Shown: one piece after another, positions 16,063-25,061 of the stretch
Layout of the letters: every line of letters begins with the position of its first letter
Position numbering within the stretch: the first letter of the stretch is position 1
Assembly: GCA_947630045.1 (NCBI GenBank)
Contig: CANRGC010000018.1
Coordinates: 1 to 33,791, forward strand
DNA length: 33,791 bases
Direction: 5' to 3'
Source: Candidatus Gastranaerophilales bacterium
GTDB taxonomy: Bacteria > Cyanobacteriota > Vampirovibrionia > Gastranaerophilales > Gastranaerophilaceae
Translations under genes and position numbers: made by a program
The notes under the pieces: model-generated
Database searches by the model: none
What the model saw: the letters and a program-made list of their open reading frames with translations, nothing else
Told to the model about the DNA's origin: nothing

Positions 16063-17350
16063 CCCTTCCGTACTTATCATAAGCAAAAGAAAAGAGCTTT
16101 CAGTCAGATATAAAAAGATTTTAAGATTTCTCTCCGCCGAGGTTTCGCTTATTGACAACCTTCATGACGGTTTTAACAAAATTAAAGAAAACGAGTTTGA
16201 ATTTATAATAATTTCAGACACCGTTAAAGAAAATATCCAAGAATTTATAAAGAAAGTTAGGGTTATAACTTATTCTTCAAGACCGACAATTATTGTTGTT
16301 TCAAAGTCGGAAGAAATTTCAGACAGACTTGAGATTTTAAATGCGGGCGCAGACGACTTTTTGTCGGAAGTCATGCAAAACAGAGAGTTTCAGGCAAGAA
16401 TTAATGCCCATATAAGAAGACACACGGAAAGCCTGACAAACCCTATTACAGGCTTTTTAAACGAAAAATTAACAAGAAAAACTTTAAGACAGCTTGTTAA
16501 AAAAGAAGAAAGTTCGTCTGTTATTTTGGTTTCGATTGAAAAAACAAATTATTACAGAGAAATTTACGGTGAAATTGCCTGTGAAAAAGTCTTTCAAACG
16601 CTTGGCGCAATTATATCATCCGCCCTTGCAAAAGAGGATACTATCGGGCATTACAGCCAAAACGAGTTTTTAATTTTTACGGCAAACTATAAGGCGGAAA
16701 AACTTGCGGAATTTATTGTTTTTGCCTTTGATAACGTTTTGAAACGTTTTTATTCCGAATACGACTATCAAAACAATTTTGTTATGTATTCAAGCAACTC
16801 AAAACAAGAAAAAAAGACTTCTCTTATGAATGTAATAGAAGCCGTTGTTGAATATAGCCCTTCAAGATTTAAAACCGCAGAAAGCATTGTTCAATATTTG
16901 TTTAACGTGATAAAACCCCTGAAAAATTCAGGCAAATCAACCTATATAATAGACAGACCAAAGCTTTACGGCAAAGTTGACAATATTGAAAAAAATAAAA
17001 TACTGATTATGGAAAATGATGAGGCTCTCGGGCTTTTAATTGAAACAAGCTGTACAATTAAAGGCTATAAGACAATGGTTTGCCCTTCATATGAAAGCTT
17101 CATGGACTGTTTAAAAGAGTTTGAGCCCAATCTGGTTATTATAGATTACGGCTTAAACAAAATCGGGCTAAAGGTTCTTGATGAGGCAAGAAAATATTAT
17201 TCCGATTTAAATAAAAAAATGCCTTCGGTTATTTTTTCAACAAATATTTTGGATAAAAAAAGCATTTTATCTCACGGGGCTGATTTTTATCTTCCAAAGC
17301 CCTATGATATACAAACCCTAATAAATACGGTTAATGAATTTCTTATTTAA
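16055..17350 (+). CDS. Response regulator with REC, degenerate GGDEF and second REC domain
   Basis: The ATG at 16055 (MYSPSVLIIS) follows AAAGGAG, the strongest ribosome site in this region, giving 431 aa. The first receiver domain (~1-120) has Asp55 in IIISDT but lacks the conserved C-terminal Lys (DDFLSE). Residues ~130-280 resemble a GGDEF fold (NPITGFLNEK, then YREIYGE) but the GGDEF loop reads SQNEF, so it should not make cyclic di-GMP. The second receiver (~315-431) is canonical: Asp364 in LVIIDYG and Lys415 in YLPKPYD. No DNA-binding domain is present, so output is probably protein-protein contact. The upstream kinase is the likely phosphodonor. Its end overlaps the convergent 17343-19337 gene by 8 nt. 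Confidence 0.85.
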   Translation: MYSPSVLIISKRKELSVRYKKILRFLSAEVSLIDNLHDGFNKIKENEFEFIIISDTVKENIQEFIKKVRVITYSSRPTIIVVSKSEEISDRLEILNAGADDFLSEVMQNREFQARINAHIRRHTESLTNPITGFLNEKLTRKTLRQLVKKEESSSVILVSIEKTNYYREIYGEIACEKVFQTLGAIISSALAKEDTIGHYSQNEFLIFTANYKAEKLAEFIVFAFDNVLKRFYSEYDYQNNFVMYSSNSKQEKKTSLMNVIEAVVEYSPSRFKTAESIVQYLFNVIKPLKNSGKSTYIIDRPKLYGKVDNIEKNKILIMENDEALGLLIETSCTIKGYKTMVCPSYESFMDCLKEFEPNLVIIDYGLNKIGLKVLDEARKYYSDLNKKMPSVIFSTNILDKKSILSHGADFYLPKPYDIQTLINTVNEFLI

Positions 17351-19337
17351 CAAATTTGTGAAAAATATTTAAAATACCTTTTTTAGTAAAAATATTTGAA
17401 AGGTTTTCAACCAAGTTTTTATCTTCGCCCAAATCAGAATTGTCGGGGTTTTTTGCGCCTGTTTTCGTATTTTTTTCAGATTTTTTCATGCCTGAATTTT
17501 TGCCGTTTGTTTCAGGCTTGATTTCGGGTTTAATTTCGGGTTTAATTTCGGGTTTAATTTCTGCCTTAGGTTGAGCCGTTATGGGCTTAGCTTCAGGTTT
17601 GATTTCAGGTTTAGCCTTTGGTGTTGTTTTTGTATCTGTCTTAGGCGTTGCTTTTGTATCTGTCTTAGGCGTTGCCTTTGTATCTGTCTTAGGCGTTGCC
17701 TTTGTATCTGCCTTTGGTGTTGCTTTTGTATCAGCCTTTGTATCTGCCTTGGGCGTTGCTTTTGTATCTGTCTTAGGCGTTGCCTTTGTATCAGCCTTGG
17801 GCGTTGCTTTTGTGTCTGTCTTAGGCGTTGCTTTTGTGTCAGCTTTAGGCGTTGTCTTTGTATCTGCCTTTGTGTCAGCCTTGGGTGTTGCTTTTGTATC
17901 AGCCTTTGGTGTTGCTTTTGTATCTGCCTTTGGCGTTGCCTTTGTGTCAGCCTTGGGCGTTGCTTTTGTGTCAGCTTTAGGTGTTGCTTTTGTATCAGCT
18001 TTAGGCGTTGCTTTTGTGTCAGCCTTGGGTGTTGCTTTTGTGTCAGCCTTTGGTGTTGCCTTTGTATCAGCCTTTGGTGTTGCCTTTGTATCAGCCTTTG
18101 GTGTTGCTTTTGTATCAGCTTTAGGCGTTGCCTTTGTATCAGCCTTTGGCGTTGTCTTTGTATCTGCTTTAGGTGTTGCTTTTGTGTCAGCCTTGGGCGT
18201 TGCTTTTGTGTCAGCTTTAGGCGTTGTCTTTGTATCTGCTTTAGGCGTTGCTTTTGTATCTGCCTTTGTGTCAGCCTTTGGCGTTGCTTTTGTATCAGCC
18301 TTGGGCGTTGTCTTTGTGTCAGCCTTTGGCTGAGGTTCTGAATTATCTTTTGCATTTTTAATGCCCGCAGTAATTCCTCCTGCTGCGGCACCTATAAGTC
18401 CGCCGGCTGCGGCAGAATATGCCGTATTTTGAACAAATTCATTTATATTAAATTGTTGATTTTCATCCATTGCGCATTCAATTGCGTAATCACCTGCGCC
18501 CATTGCCGCACCTGCAATTGTTCCGCCTCTAAGCCCTATAATTGCAGCTTTTCCGTTCGTCAGAGCATCCGCCGAATTTTTAGATTTTAACGTGTGTGTC
18601 ATTGTGTATGAAACAGCGCCATTTAATGCACCTTGCAAACCGTCTTTCAATATGGTTTTTCCGTCAAGTGCGTCAGATTTAATATTATTTGTTGCTCTGT
18701 CAATTGTTTTGAGTCCGGCTTTTGCGGCTGCGCCAACACCGAGAGCGGTTGCAAATGAGTTAAATCCAAACTTGGCACCGCCTTTTGTTGCCGCCAATAT
18801 TGAAAGCCCGCCCGCAGCAAGACCTGTTACGGTATTTAGCATTCCTTTTTGTTTTGAAGAATAAGCAAGCAACTTGTTATAAGCGTCATTTACATTCATT
18901 TGACCCGCTTTTGCAGCGTCAATATACTGTTGACATTTTTTACTGCTCAAGCCCAGTCCTGTCATGCCTTTTATAGAATCTATGGTTTTTCCGATAACAC
19001 CTTGCTCATTTTTTGCCGTTTCAAGCAAATATTGCATATTTAAAAGTTTTGCAGCGTCTGTCTGCGGTGTATATATGTCGTTTCTCGGTTGATTTTGCGG
19101 GTTTTGAGCTTGCATACCGTTATTCGGCATAGGCGCAAGCGGAGAAACCTGCATTGTTTGTTGCATATAAGGGGGTGGGTTTATAGCACCGCCGGTAAAA
19201 TAATTAATTCCGGATGAAGGCATAGCTGAAGGGTGCATACCATAGCCAAAACCCATAATCGGAAATGCACGTGAAGCGCCAAACCCAAACGGGCTGCCGC
19301 CTAAATATTTATCCGAACATATACCAAAAAGTGCCAT
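17343..19337 (-). CDS. Glycine-zipper protein with long ADTKATPK repeat tail
   Basis: The 664-aa product has three parts. Residues ~1-90 are Gly/Pro/Met/Asn-rich (FGFGASRAFPIMGFGYG). Residues ~95-330 are Ala/Gly-rich with several hydrophobic GxxxG stretches (LAAGGLSILAATKGG; AAAGGLIGAAAGGITAG) suited to membrane insertion. Residues 339-574 are about 28 ADTKATPK octapeptides plus three half units, followed by EIKP repeats and a Lys-rich end. The tail is strongly basic, unstructured and Pro-spaced, like histone H1-type or wall-spanning linkers. AAAGGG precedes the ATG. No signal peptide or anchor motif is clear. Function is unknown; an envelope-spanning or surface polymer-binding protein fits best, and a nucleic-acid-binding tail is the alternative. 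Confidence 0.75.
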   Translation of the reverse strand: MALFGICSDKYLGGSPFGFGASRAFPIMGFGYGMHPSAMPSSGINYFTGGAINPPPYMQQTMQVSPLAPMPNNGMQAQNPQNQPRNDIYTPQTDAAKLLNMQYLLETAKNEQGVIGKTIDSIKGMTGLGLSSKKCQQYIDAAKAGQMNVNDAYNKLLAYSSKQKGMLNTVTGLAAGGLSILAATKGGAKFGFNSFATALGVGAAAKAGLKTIDRATNNIKSDALDGKTILKDGLQGALNGAVSYTMTHTLKSKNSADALTNGKAAIIGLRGGTIAGAAMGAGDYAIECAMDENQQFNINEFVQNTAYSAAAGGLIGAAAGGITAGIKNAKDNSEPQPKADTKTTPKADTKATPKADTKADTKATPKADTKTTPKADTKATPKADTKATPKADTKTTPKADTKATPKADTKATPKADTKATPKADTKATPKADTKATPKADTKATPKADTKATPKADTKATPKADTKATPKADTKATPKADTKATPKADTKADTKTTPKADTKATPKTDTKATPKADTKATPKTDTKATPKADTKADTKATPKADTKATPKTDTKATPKTDTKATPKTDTKTTPKAKPEIKPEAKPITAQPKAEIKPEIKPEIKPEIKPETNGKNSGMKKSEKNTKTGAKNPDNSDLGEDKNLVENLSNIFTKKGILNIFHKFVK
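17616..18323 (-). repeat. 708-bp minisatellite, 24-bp unit
   Basis: This region encodes residues 339-574 of the gene: 28 units of 8 codons plus three half units of 4 codons (ADTK). Unit variants are A/T at position 1 and A/T at position 5, with synonymous third-base changes scattered. Because 24 is a multiple of three, copy change keeps the frame, and all other frames also stay open, creating long false ORFs on both strands. Confidence 0.95.
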
Positions 19338-19420
19338 AGTTTACCCTTTTATCTATTTATACAAAATATTTTCGAAAGAAAAAATTGCCCTAACCAAAAT
19401 AGAATGTAAAAGTTTGTAAA

Positions 19421-19459
19421 GAAAAAGCCCCTTGCATTTATTTGCAAGAGGCTTTTTTT
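19421..19459 (-). terminator. Terminator after the OadG-like gene
   Basis: AAGCCCCTTGCA pairs with TGCAAGAGGCTT (one mismatch), with A-runs on the left and T-runs on the right. It lies about 10 nt past the stop codon of 19472-19714 on the minus strand, where the stem is followed by CTTTTTC. It sits upstream of the 17343-19337 gene and separates the two. Confidence 0.75.
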
Positions 19460-19471
19460 ATATTTGATATT

Positions 19472-19714
19472 TTATTTATTCATTTTTAAAATGGCAGCTG
19501 CAATCGCAACGGCAATTTCTTCTTCTCCGCCCGCTGATTTTTTAACGGCAACAAGAGAAGGTGAAGCGACGGGAAAAATTTTGTTTAAATAACGAACTAC
19601 TACGCTCATGATATTCATTGCGAAAATTAATACGGTTAAAAATGCAAAAACGACAAAAAACCCTACGCAAAGAACCGTAACGCCGTCTTGCAGTTTGCTT
19701 ATATCTATATTCAT
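19472..19714 (-). CDS. OadG-like small membrane subunit (sodium-pump decarboxylase gamma family)
   Basis: An 80-aa protein with one N-terminal membrane span (VTVLCVGFFVVFAFLTVLIF), a short polar linker and a C-terminal EEEIAVAIAAAI helix. This matches the OAD_gamma family, whose members anchor the alpha subunit of biotin-dependent decarboxylases to the membrane beta subunit. No alpha, beta or biotin-carrier gene is next to it, so it may be an orphan piece of a complex encoded elsewhere. GGAG lies 11 nt before the ATG. It has its own terminator, so it is a single-gene unit. Confidence 0.75.
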   Translation of the reverse strand: MNIDISKLQDGVTVLCVGFFVVFAFLTVLIFAMNIMSVVVRYLNKIFPVASPSLVAVKKSAGGEEEIAVAIAAAILKMNK

Positions 19715-19781
19715 CCTCTTATTTTCTCCAAAACAAATGTACTACTGAAAATTATACTTTAAAAAATTAAAACTTCAACCG

Positions 19782-21023
19782 TTAAAGAGAGTTTTTATAG
19801 TTAACAAGGAATTGCCTTGCAACTCTTGGCGCTCTGTTTCCTTTTAAAAGGGCATACGCTTCGGCTTCCCTGAAAAGTTTTGTTTCTTCATATTCTAAAC
19901 CAATTTCATCGGCAAGTCTGCGCACAATTTCAAGATAGTCTTTTTTGTCGGGCGATGAAAAAGTTATTGTAACGCCAAACCTGTCGGAAAGTGAAGCCGC
20001 TTCATCCATTGTATCATTCAAATGAACCTCGCTTCCTTCACGGGAAGTAAAACTTTCTTTTACAATATGCCTTCTGTTGGTTGTGGCATAAATAAGCACG
20101 TTGTCAGGGTTTTTAGCCAATGAACCTTCCAAAACGGCTTTTGCGGAAGCAAACTGGGGGTCATTTTCATCAAAAACAAGGTCATCCAGAAAAATTATAA
20201 ACTTTGAAGGCAACACAGACAACTGTTCATAAAGTTCTTCAAGCGATGAAAGATTGTTTTTTGTAACCTGAATAACTTTTAAGCCCAAGTTTTTATATTC
20301 GTTCAAAATTGCTTTTACAAGAGAAGACTTTCCGCAGCCTCTGTCCCCATATAAAAGAATATTGTTTGCTTTTTGTCCTTTTATAAAAGACAGAGTGTTG
20401 TTTTTGACCGCTTCTTTTTGGAAATCATAAAGTTTTAAATCTGAAAGAGTTATCTTATCAGGCTCACAAACAGGCACAACGTTTAAATTGTTATCGAGTT
20501 TAAATGCGTAAAATTTCGATAAAAGACCGTAACCTATTGTTTTATATGAATTTATAACTTGTTCTTTTGTGAAAAGAAGTTTATAAGAATCAAATTTTGC
20601 AAGTATTTTTGAGTTTGTTTCATTTAATTTATTCGGGTACATAACAAGAATTGAATTTTTAATATCCTCAAAGCTAACGCTTGCAAGCTCACTTAAGGTT
20701 TTTAATTCATTTTCAAAAGTTGTCATGACAAATTCGGGAATTTGTTTGAGATTATTTTTAGCACAGTTTATTGAAACAACATTTTTATCACTCAAGACAA
20801 AATCTCTGACATATTTTGACCAATCACCCATAGAATTTGAAGAATAAAGGTCAGACACAAAATCGGAATATATTTCCAAAACGTTCAAAAAATCATCTTT
20901 TTCATTTATTGTATTTAACAGCAAGGCAAATTTCAAGCCCGCATTATCCGCCAAAAAATTCTTATAAATCGCAAGTGAGGCAAGATTTTTTTGAAAATAT
21001 TCAATATCAAACATTTTGCTCAT
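19782..21023 (-). CDS. DUF815-family AAA+ ATPase
   Basis: 413 aa. The N-terminal half (~1-190) has no known motif. The AAA domain follows DFQKEAVKNN and has Walker A GDRGCGKS (226-233) and Walker B FIIFLDDLVF (~278-287). Further marks are sensor-1 YATTNRRHI and the DUF815 signature SLSDRFGVTITF with NRAPRVARQF at the end. The family resembles DnaA/ClpX-type ATPases; its substrate is unknown. AAGGAC lies 9 nt before the ATG. It is divergent from ilvC, with a ~110-bp intergenic region holding the ilvC promoter. Standing alone, it appears to be a housekeeping ATPase. Confidence 0.88.
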   Translation of the reverse strand: MSKMFDIEYFQKNLASLAIYKNFLADNAGLKFALLLNTINEKDDFLNVLEIYSDFVSDLYSSNSMGDWSKYVRDFVLSDKNVVSINCAKNNLKQIPEFVMTTFENELKTLSELASVSFEDIKNSILVMYPNKLNETNSKILAKFDSYKLLFTKEQVINSYKTIGYGLLSKFYAFKLDNNLNVVPVCEPDKITLSDLKLYDFQKEAVKNNTLSFIKGQKANNILLYGDRGCGKSSLVKAILNEYKNLGLKVIQVTKNNLSSLEELYEQLSVLPSKFIIFLDDLVFDENDPQFASAKAVLEGSLAKNPDNVLIYATTNRRHIVKESFTSREGSEVHLNDTMDEAASLSDRFGVTITFSSPDKKDYLEIVRRLADEIGLEYEETKLFREAEAYALLKGNRAPRVARQFLVNYKNSL

Positions 21024-21070
21024 AATAATTGTCCTTCATACGGTCAATTATACACTAAAAAAACAATTAA

Positions 21071-21099
21071 TTGACTATTGCATAATTTGGTTTTAAACT
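21071..21099 (+). promoter_or_regulatory. ilvC: Candidate ilvC promoter
   Basis: TTGACT (21071-21076) and TAAACT (21094-21099) are separated by exactly 17 nt, 34 nt before the ATG. The leader is short, so no T-box or leader-peptide attenuator fits in front of ilvC. Confidence 0.55.
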
Positions 21100-21109
21100 T
21101 AGTGAATAA

Positions 21110-22129
<1,020 letters not shown>

Positions 22130-22144
22130 AATAACAGACAAACT

Positions 22145-22178
22145 AAAATCGGGAGCAATTAAAACTCCCGATTTTTTA
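22145..22178. terminator. Terminator of ilvC
   Basis: An 11-bp stem, AAAATCGGGAG (22145-22155) with CTCCCGATTTT (22165-22175), followed by a T-run. It lies 15 nt after the ilvC stop. The A-run on the other side would let it act also for the convergent gene 22205-23095. Confidence 0.85.
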
Positions 22179-22204
22179 TGCTTATTTATAACAAGTGAAA
22201 TAAA

Positions 22205-23095
22205 CTAACCTTCAATAATTTCTTTAATTTGCGCTCTTGCTCTGTCATTTCTTTCAGAACCGAAAATATTAACGGTAATTGCAAGATACCACATGGGAAT
22301 TACAATTGCCGCAAAAGTTTTTAGAGTGCAAGAAAGCATGATGATTGCAAAACTTTCATTATTGACGCTTTTCCATATTGTATAAGAAACGGCAGCTGCA
22401 ATCAAAAAAGCAAAAAAGCCGAAAAGGATTGTATAGAGCCAAAGCGATTTCATATATCTTTTGTTTTTCCACAATTTAAGGCTTTTTTGGTTTTCACGGT
22501 AATATGAAAATTGAGCGCTGAAGCCTTCTATATCTTTTTTAGAATCAACATTAACAACCTCAAGCGGAAAATCAGGCTTAAAACGTTTTAAATCAATCAT
22601 TCTGTATACATATGCGGGGGAATAAATTAACACCCCGTCAGACTTAGAATCTTGGAATATAAACTTTTCACCATTTTTAAGTTCAATTGTGGTTTTATAC
22701 CCGAATGGTCTTAAAAGGCAGTTTTCTTTTTTTATTTCGCCTTCATCTTTTTTGTTTCTTTCCCAATTGGGCGAAATTGTATAACTTTTAATATCACTAT
22801 AGCCTATATCCGTTCTTGTTTTGTTTCCTTTTGTGTCGGTCAGAACAACGGAGAGATAATTTTTTAAAAGTTCAACCTCGGTTGAGCTTCTTTTCATGCT
22901 TTTAAAAAACATATAAAAAGTATAGCTGACACAGTATAGCGCCGTTAAACCCAGTGAAGTATCAATTATCGGGTTAAAAAAGTCGTAGTGCGCTCTAATC
23001 AAGACCGCACCCAAAATAACACCCGTTAAGACGGGCATTAAAATTTTGGACATTTTGTCCGTTGTTTCAACAACATAAAATCTATCCGTGTTCAT
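22205..23095 (-). CDS. Hypothetical four-span membrane protein
   Basis: 296 aa from the ATG at 23095 (MNTDRFYVVE), preceded by GAGGAA; a TTG at 23113 would add six codons but would use that ribosome site as coding sequence. Two N-terminal membrane segments (ILMPVLTGVILGAVLI; LGLTALYCVSYTFYMFF) are followed by ~120 polar residues resembling a PH-like beta-rich domain (VVLTDTKGNKTRTDIGY; TIELKNGEKFIF). Two C-terminal segments (LYTILFGFFAFLIAAAVSY; TFAAIVIPMWYLAITV) complete it. The arrangement resembles membrane proteins with bacterial PH-like domains, but the family was not identified. It is convergent to ilvC and shares its terminator. Confidence 0.7.
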   Translation of the reverse strand: MNTDRFYVVETTDKMSKILMPVLTGVILGAVLIRAHYDFFNPIIDTSLGLTALYCVSYTFYMFFKSMKRSSTEVELLKNYLSVVLTDTKGNKTRTDIGYSDIKSYTISPNWERNKKDEGEIKKENCLLRPFGYKTTIELKNGEKFIFQDSKSDGVLIYSPAYVYRMIDLKRFKPDFPLEVVNVDSKKDIEGFSAQFSYYRENQKSLKLWKNKRYMKSLWLYTILFGFFAFLIAAAVSYTIWKSVNNESFAIIMLSCTLKTFAAIVIPMWYLAITVNIFGSERNDRARAQIKEIIEG

Positions 23096-23198
23096 AAAGT
23101 TATAATTCCTCAAAGATTAATATCGTAACATAGATTAATACAAATTTATATTATCAATTTGTTTTAAATTAATCAATACGGAATATATTATATCCTTC

Positions 23199-24254
23199 TT
23201 ATGTTTGAGCCGATTTTATTTTTTGGCTTTTATTCAGGTTTTTATCAATTTTATCAGACACAAACGTAGATATAACCGGCAAAATTCCGTAATAGACAAA
23301 GGCAAAAATAAGAGTTGGTCTTAAAATGTTTATTCCTTCAATATATTTTAAAAGTTTCGGATCGTTTTTATTTATTTCGGAAAACTTCTTCAAAAAGCCT
23401 TCGCCGCTTTTTTGAACCGCCTTATCAAGAGAATATCCGAAAAGAATGCTTGCGCCCGTAGAAATCAGGTTGTTATAAATAAGAGGGTTTTTTCTTTCTT
23501 TTTCAATTTTTTTTGAACTTTTTATTCTTAAAGCCGTTGTCGCACTTAACAAAACATCCGTGCCAACCGTCATATTTCTTGCAACGTTAAAGTCATTTTT
23601 GCTCATTTTTTTTGCAAAATCTTGAACTTTCTTGTTGTCTAATATTTTGCCTATTCCTTTTGCCGTTTTATCAATAATTCCCCCCTTAAAAGCAAGATTT
23701 CCGCACACCGGTTCAAAAACCCTGTCATACTTTTGAAAGGCTATATCAGAGTTATTTTTCGGGTTTTTTCGGGAAATTATTTTATCCATAATAACCGGAA
23801 TTAAAGCGACGGTTAAAAGAGATTTTGGAATTGCACTTATAAAGCCTGCGCCCAGCTTGATATTTTGGGTTGCAAATCTGTAATTTTTAGATTTTATAAG
23901 GTCAGACGCACCGTCTTTTAAATTTTCCATCGTTTCTTTTTTAAGATATGAAGCGGGGGTTTTGTTGATTTTTGAAATAGCCTTTTCAACCGGAATGGCT
24001 ATCGCTTCGGTTATTGCAAGTTTCATTATGCCCGAAGCTATTGAGTTTGCCGAAGCGTATTTTTTGTTTTCCCTGTCGGTTTTTGGAGCAAACGATATTG
24101 CAAGCGGGCGAAGGGTCATGGCGGATAAGAATGAAACTCCTGCAGCAAAACTTGCCCCGTGGTCTGAAATTTTTTCCAAACCTTTGAGCAAAAGCTTATT
24201 ATTTAGACAGCCTTTGAAATTCGGGTTATTATTTTTTACTGAATTGACTCTCAT
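23199..24254 (-). CDS. Lineage-type membrane protein with N-terminal NPNFKG motif
   Basis: 351 aa from the ATG at 24254 (MRVNSVKNNNPNFKGCL); the frame is open to a TTG at 24338 but that is unlikely. NNNPNFKG near the N-terminus is a tag I associate with many Gastranaerophilales proteins. The rest is hydrophobic in patches (GASFAAGVSFLSAMTLRPLA; PKSLLTVALIPVIMDKII; NILRPTLIFAFVYYGILPVI) separated by Lys-rich segments (KKIEKERKNP). This suits a multi-span membrane or membrane-associated protein. It is divergent from pnuC, 68 nt away. The function is unknown; paralogues elsewhere in the genome are expected. Confidence 0.7.
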   Translation of the reverse strand: MRVNSVKNNNPNFKGCLNNKLLLKGLEKISDHGASFAAGVSFLSAMTLRPLAISFAPKTDRENKKYASANSIASGIMKLAITEAIAIPVEKAISKINKTPASYLKKETMENLKDGASDLIKSKNYRFATQNIKLGAGFISAIPKSLLTVALIPVIMDKIISRKNPKNNSDIAFQKYDRVFEPVCGNLAFKGGIIDKTAKGIGKILDNKKVQDFAKKMSKNDFNVARNMTVGTDVLLSATTALRIKSSKKIEKERKNPLIYNNLISTGASILFGYSLDKAVQKSGEGFLKKFSEINKNDPKLLKYIEGINILRPTLIFAFVYYGILPVISTFVSDKIDKNLNKSQKIKSAQT

Positions 24255-24322
24255 TTGTCTTTGCCGCTTTTTATAATCATAAATATTTTTGATATTCAAG
24301 AATTTTATTTTACAATTAAAAA

Positions 24323-25009
24323 ATGAAAATTTCGGCAATCGTTAAAAAATATTTAGGAGAATTTAGCGGGCTTGAAACCGTATTTTTCTCTTTTTCGATA
24401 TTATTCGCTCTTTTTTTATCCGTTTATATGAAAGACAACCTTCTGTCAACGATTTCAGCCGTGTGCGGTCTTTCATACACAATTCTTGCGGGCAAGGGAA
24501 GAATTTTTTGTTATTATATCGGAATAACAGGAACTCTCTGTTATTGCGTTTTGTCTTATAAAAACGGTTTTTTCGGGAACTGTCTTTTATACGGACTTTA
24601 TTATTTACCAATGGAAATAACGGGAATTTTCATGTGGAAAAAACACCTGAAAGAAAATTTGACAGAAATTAAAAAAACTTGTCTTATAGCAAAAGAAAGG
24701 CTTTTATACTTTAGTGCGGCTTTGTTTTTAGCTTTTGCGTTTTTTATAATTTTAAAATATTCAAATGACCCTTCCCCTTTTATTGATTCGTTTACAACCG
24801 TTTTTTCCGTCTTGGGGCTTTATTTAACGGTTAGAAGATGTATTGAACAGTGGTATATATGGTTTATTATAAATCTTTTGTCAACAATTATGTGGACAAA
24901 AGCCCTGATAAACGGGGCTATGTGCGCAGGAACGGTTGTTATGTGGCTAATTTACACGATTTTAGCTGTTTATTTTTTATGGGATTGGAAAAAAGAATTA
25001 AAAAATTGA
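24323..25009 (+). CDS. pnuC: Nicotinamide riboside/NMN-type transporter, PnuC family
   Basis: A 228-aa hydrophobic protein with about seven membrane segments. Family marks include the C-terminal WYIWFIINLLSTIMW segment, where W/N residues line the vitamin path, and WLIYTILAVYFLWDWKKE at the end. PnuC proteins import nicotinamide riboside or other B-vitamin precursors by facilitated diffusion, supporting NAD salvage. No NadR or riboswitch is seen next to it, so the substrate is not certain (thiamine or riboflavin relatives exist). No ribosome site is visible before the ATG. rmuC follows 52 nt later. Confidence 0.85.
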   Translation: MKISAIVKKYLGEFSGLETVFFSFSILFALFLSVYMKDNLLSTISAVCGLSYTILAGKGRIFCYYIGITGTLCYCVLSYKNGFFGNCLLYGLYYLPMEITGIFMWKKHLKENLTEIKKTCLIAKERLLYFSAALFLAFAFFIILKYSNDPSPFIDSFTTVFSVLGLYLTVRRCIEQWYIWFIINLLSTIMWTKALINGAMCAGTVVMWLIYTILAVYFLWDWKKELKN

Positions 25010-25061
25010 TAATTGGAACTTTTTATTTTAAAATTTTAAAAGGGGAAGTTAAGGAAAAAAT

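Noticed and set aside
17616-18323. CRISPR array
   Set aside because: The repeat is a continuous coding minisatellite with no unique spacers and no cas genes nearby.
17571-18391. Three long open frames (about 250-270 codons) on both strands across the minisatellite
   Set aside because: They arise because the 24-bp unit is a multiple of three and has no stop in these frames. Their products are monotonous Cys/Leu, Val/Phe or Gln/Arg repeats without ribosome sites; the real frame is the minus-strand 664-codon gene.
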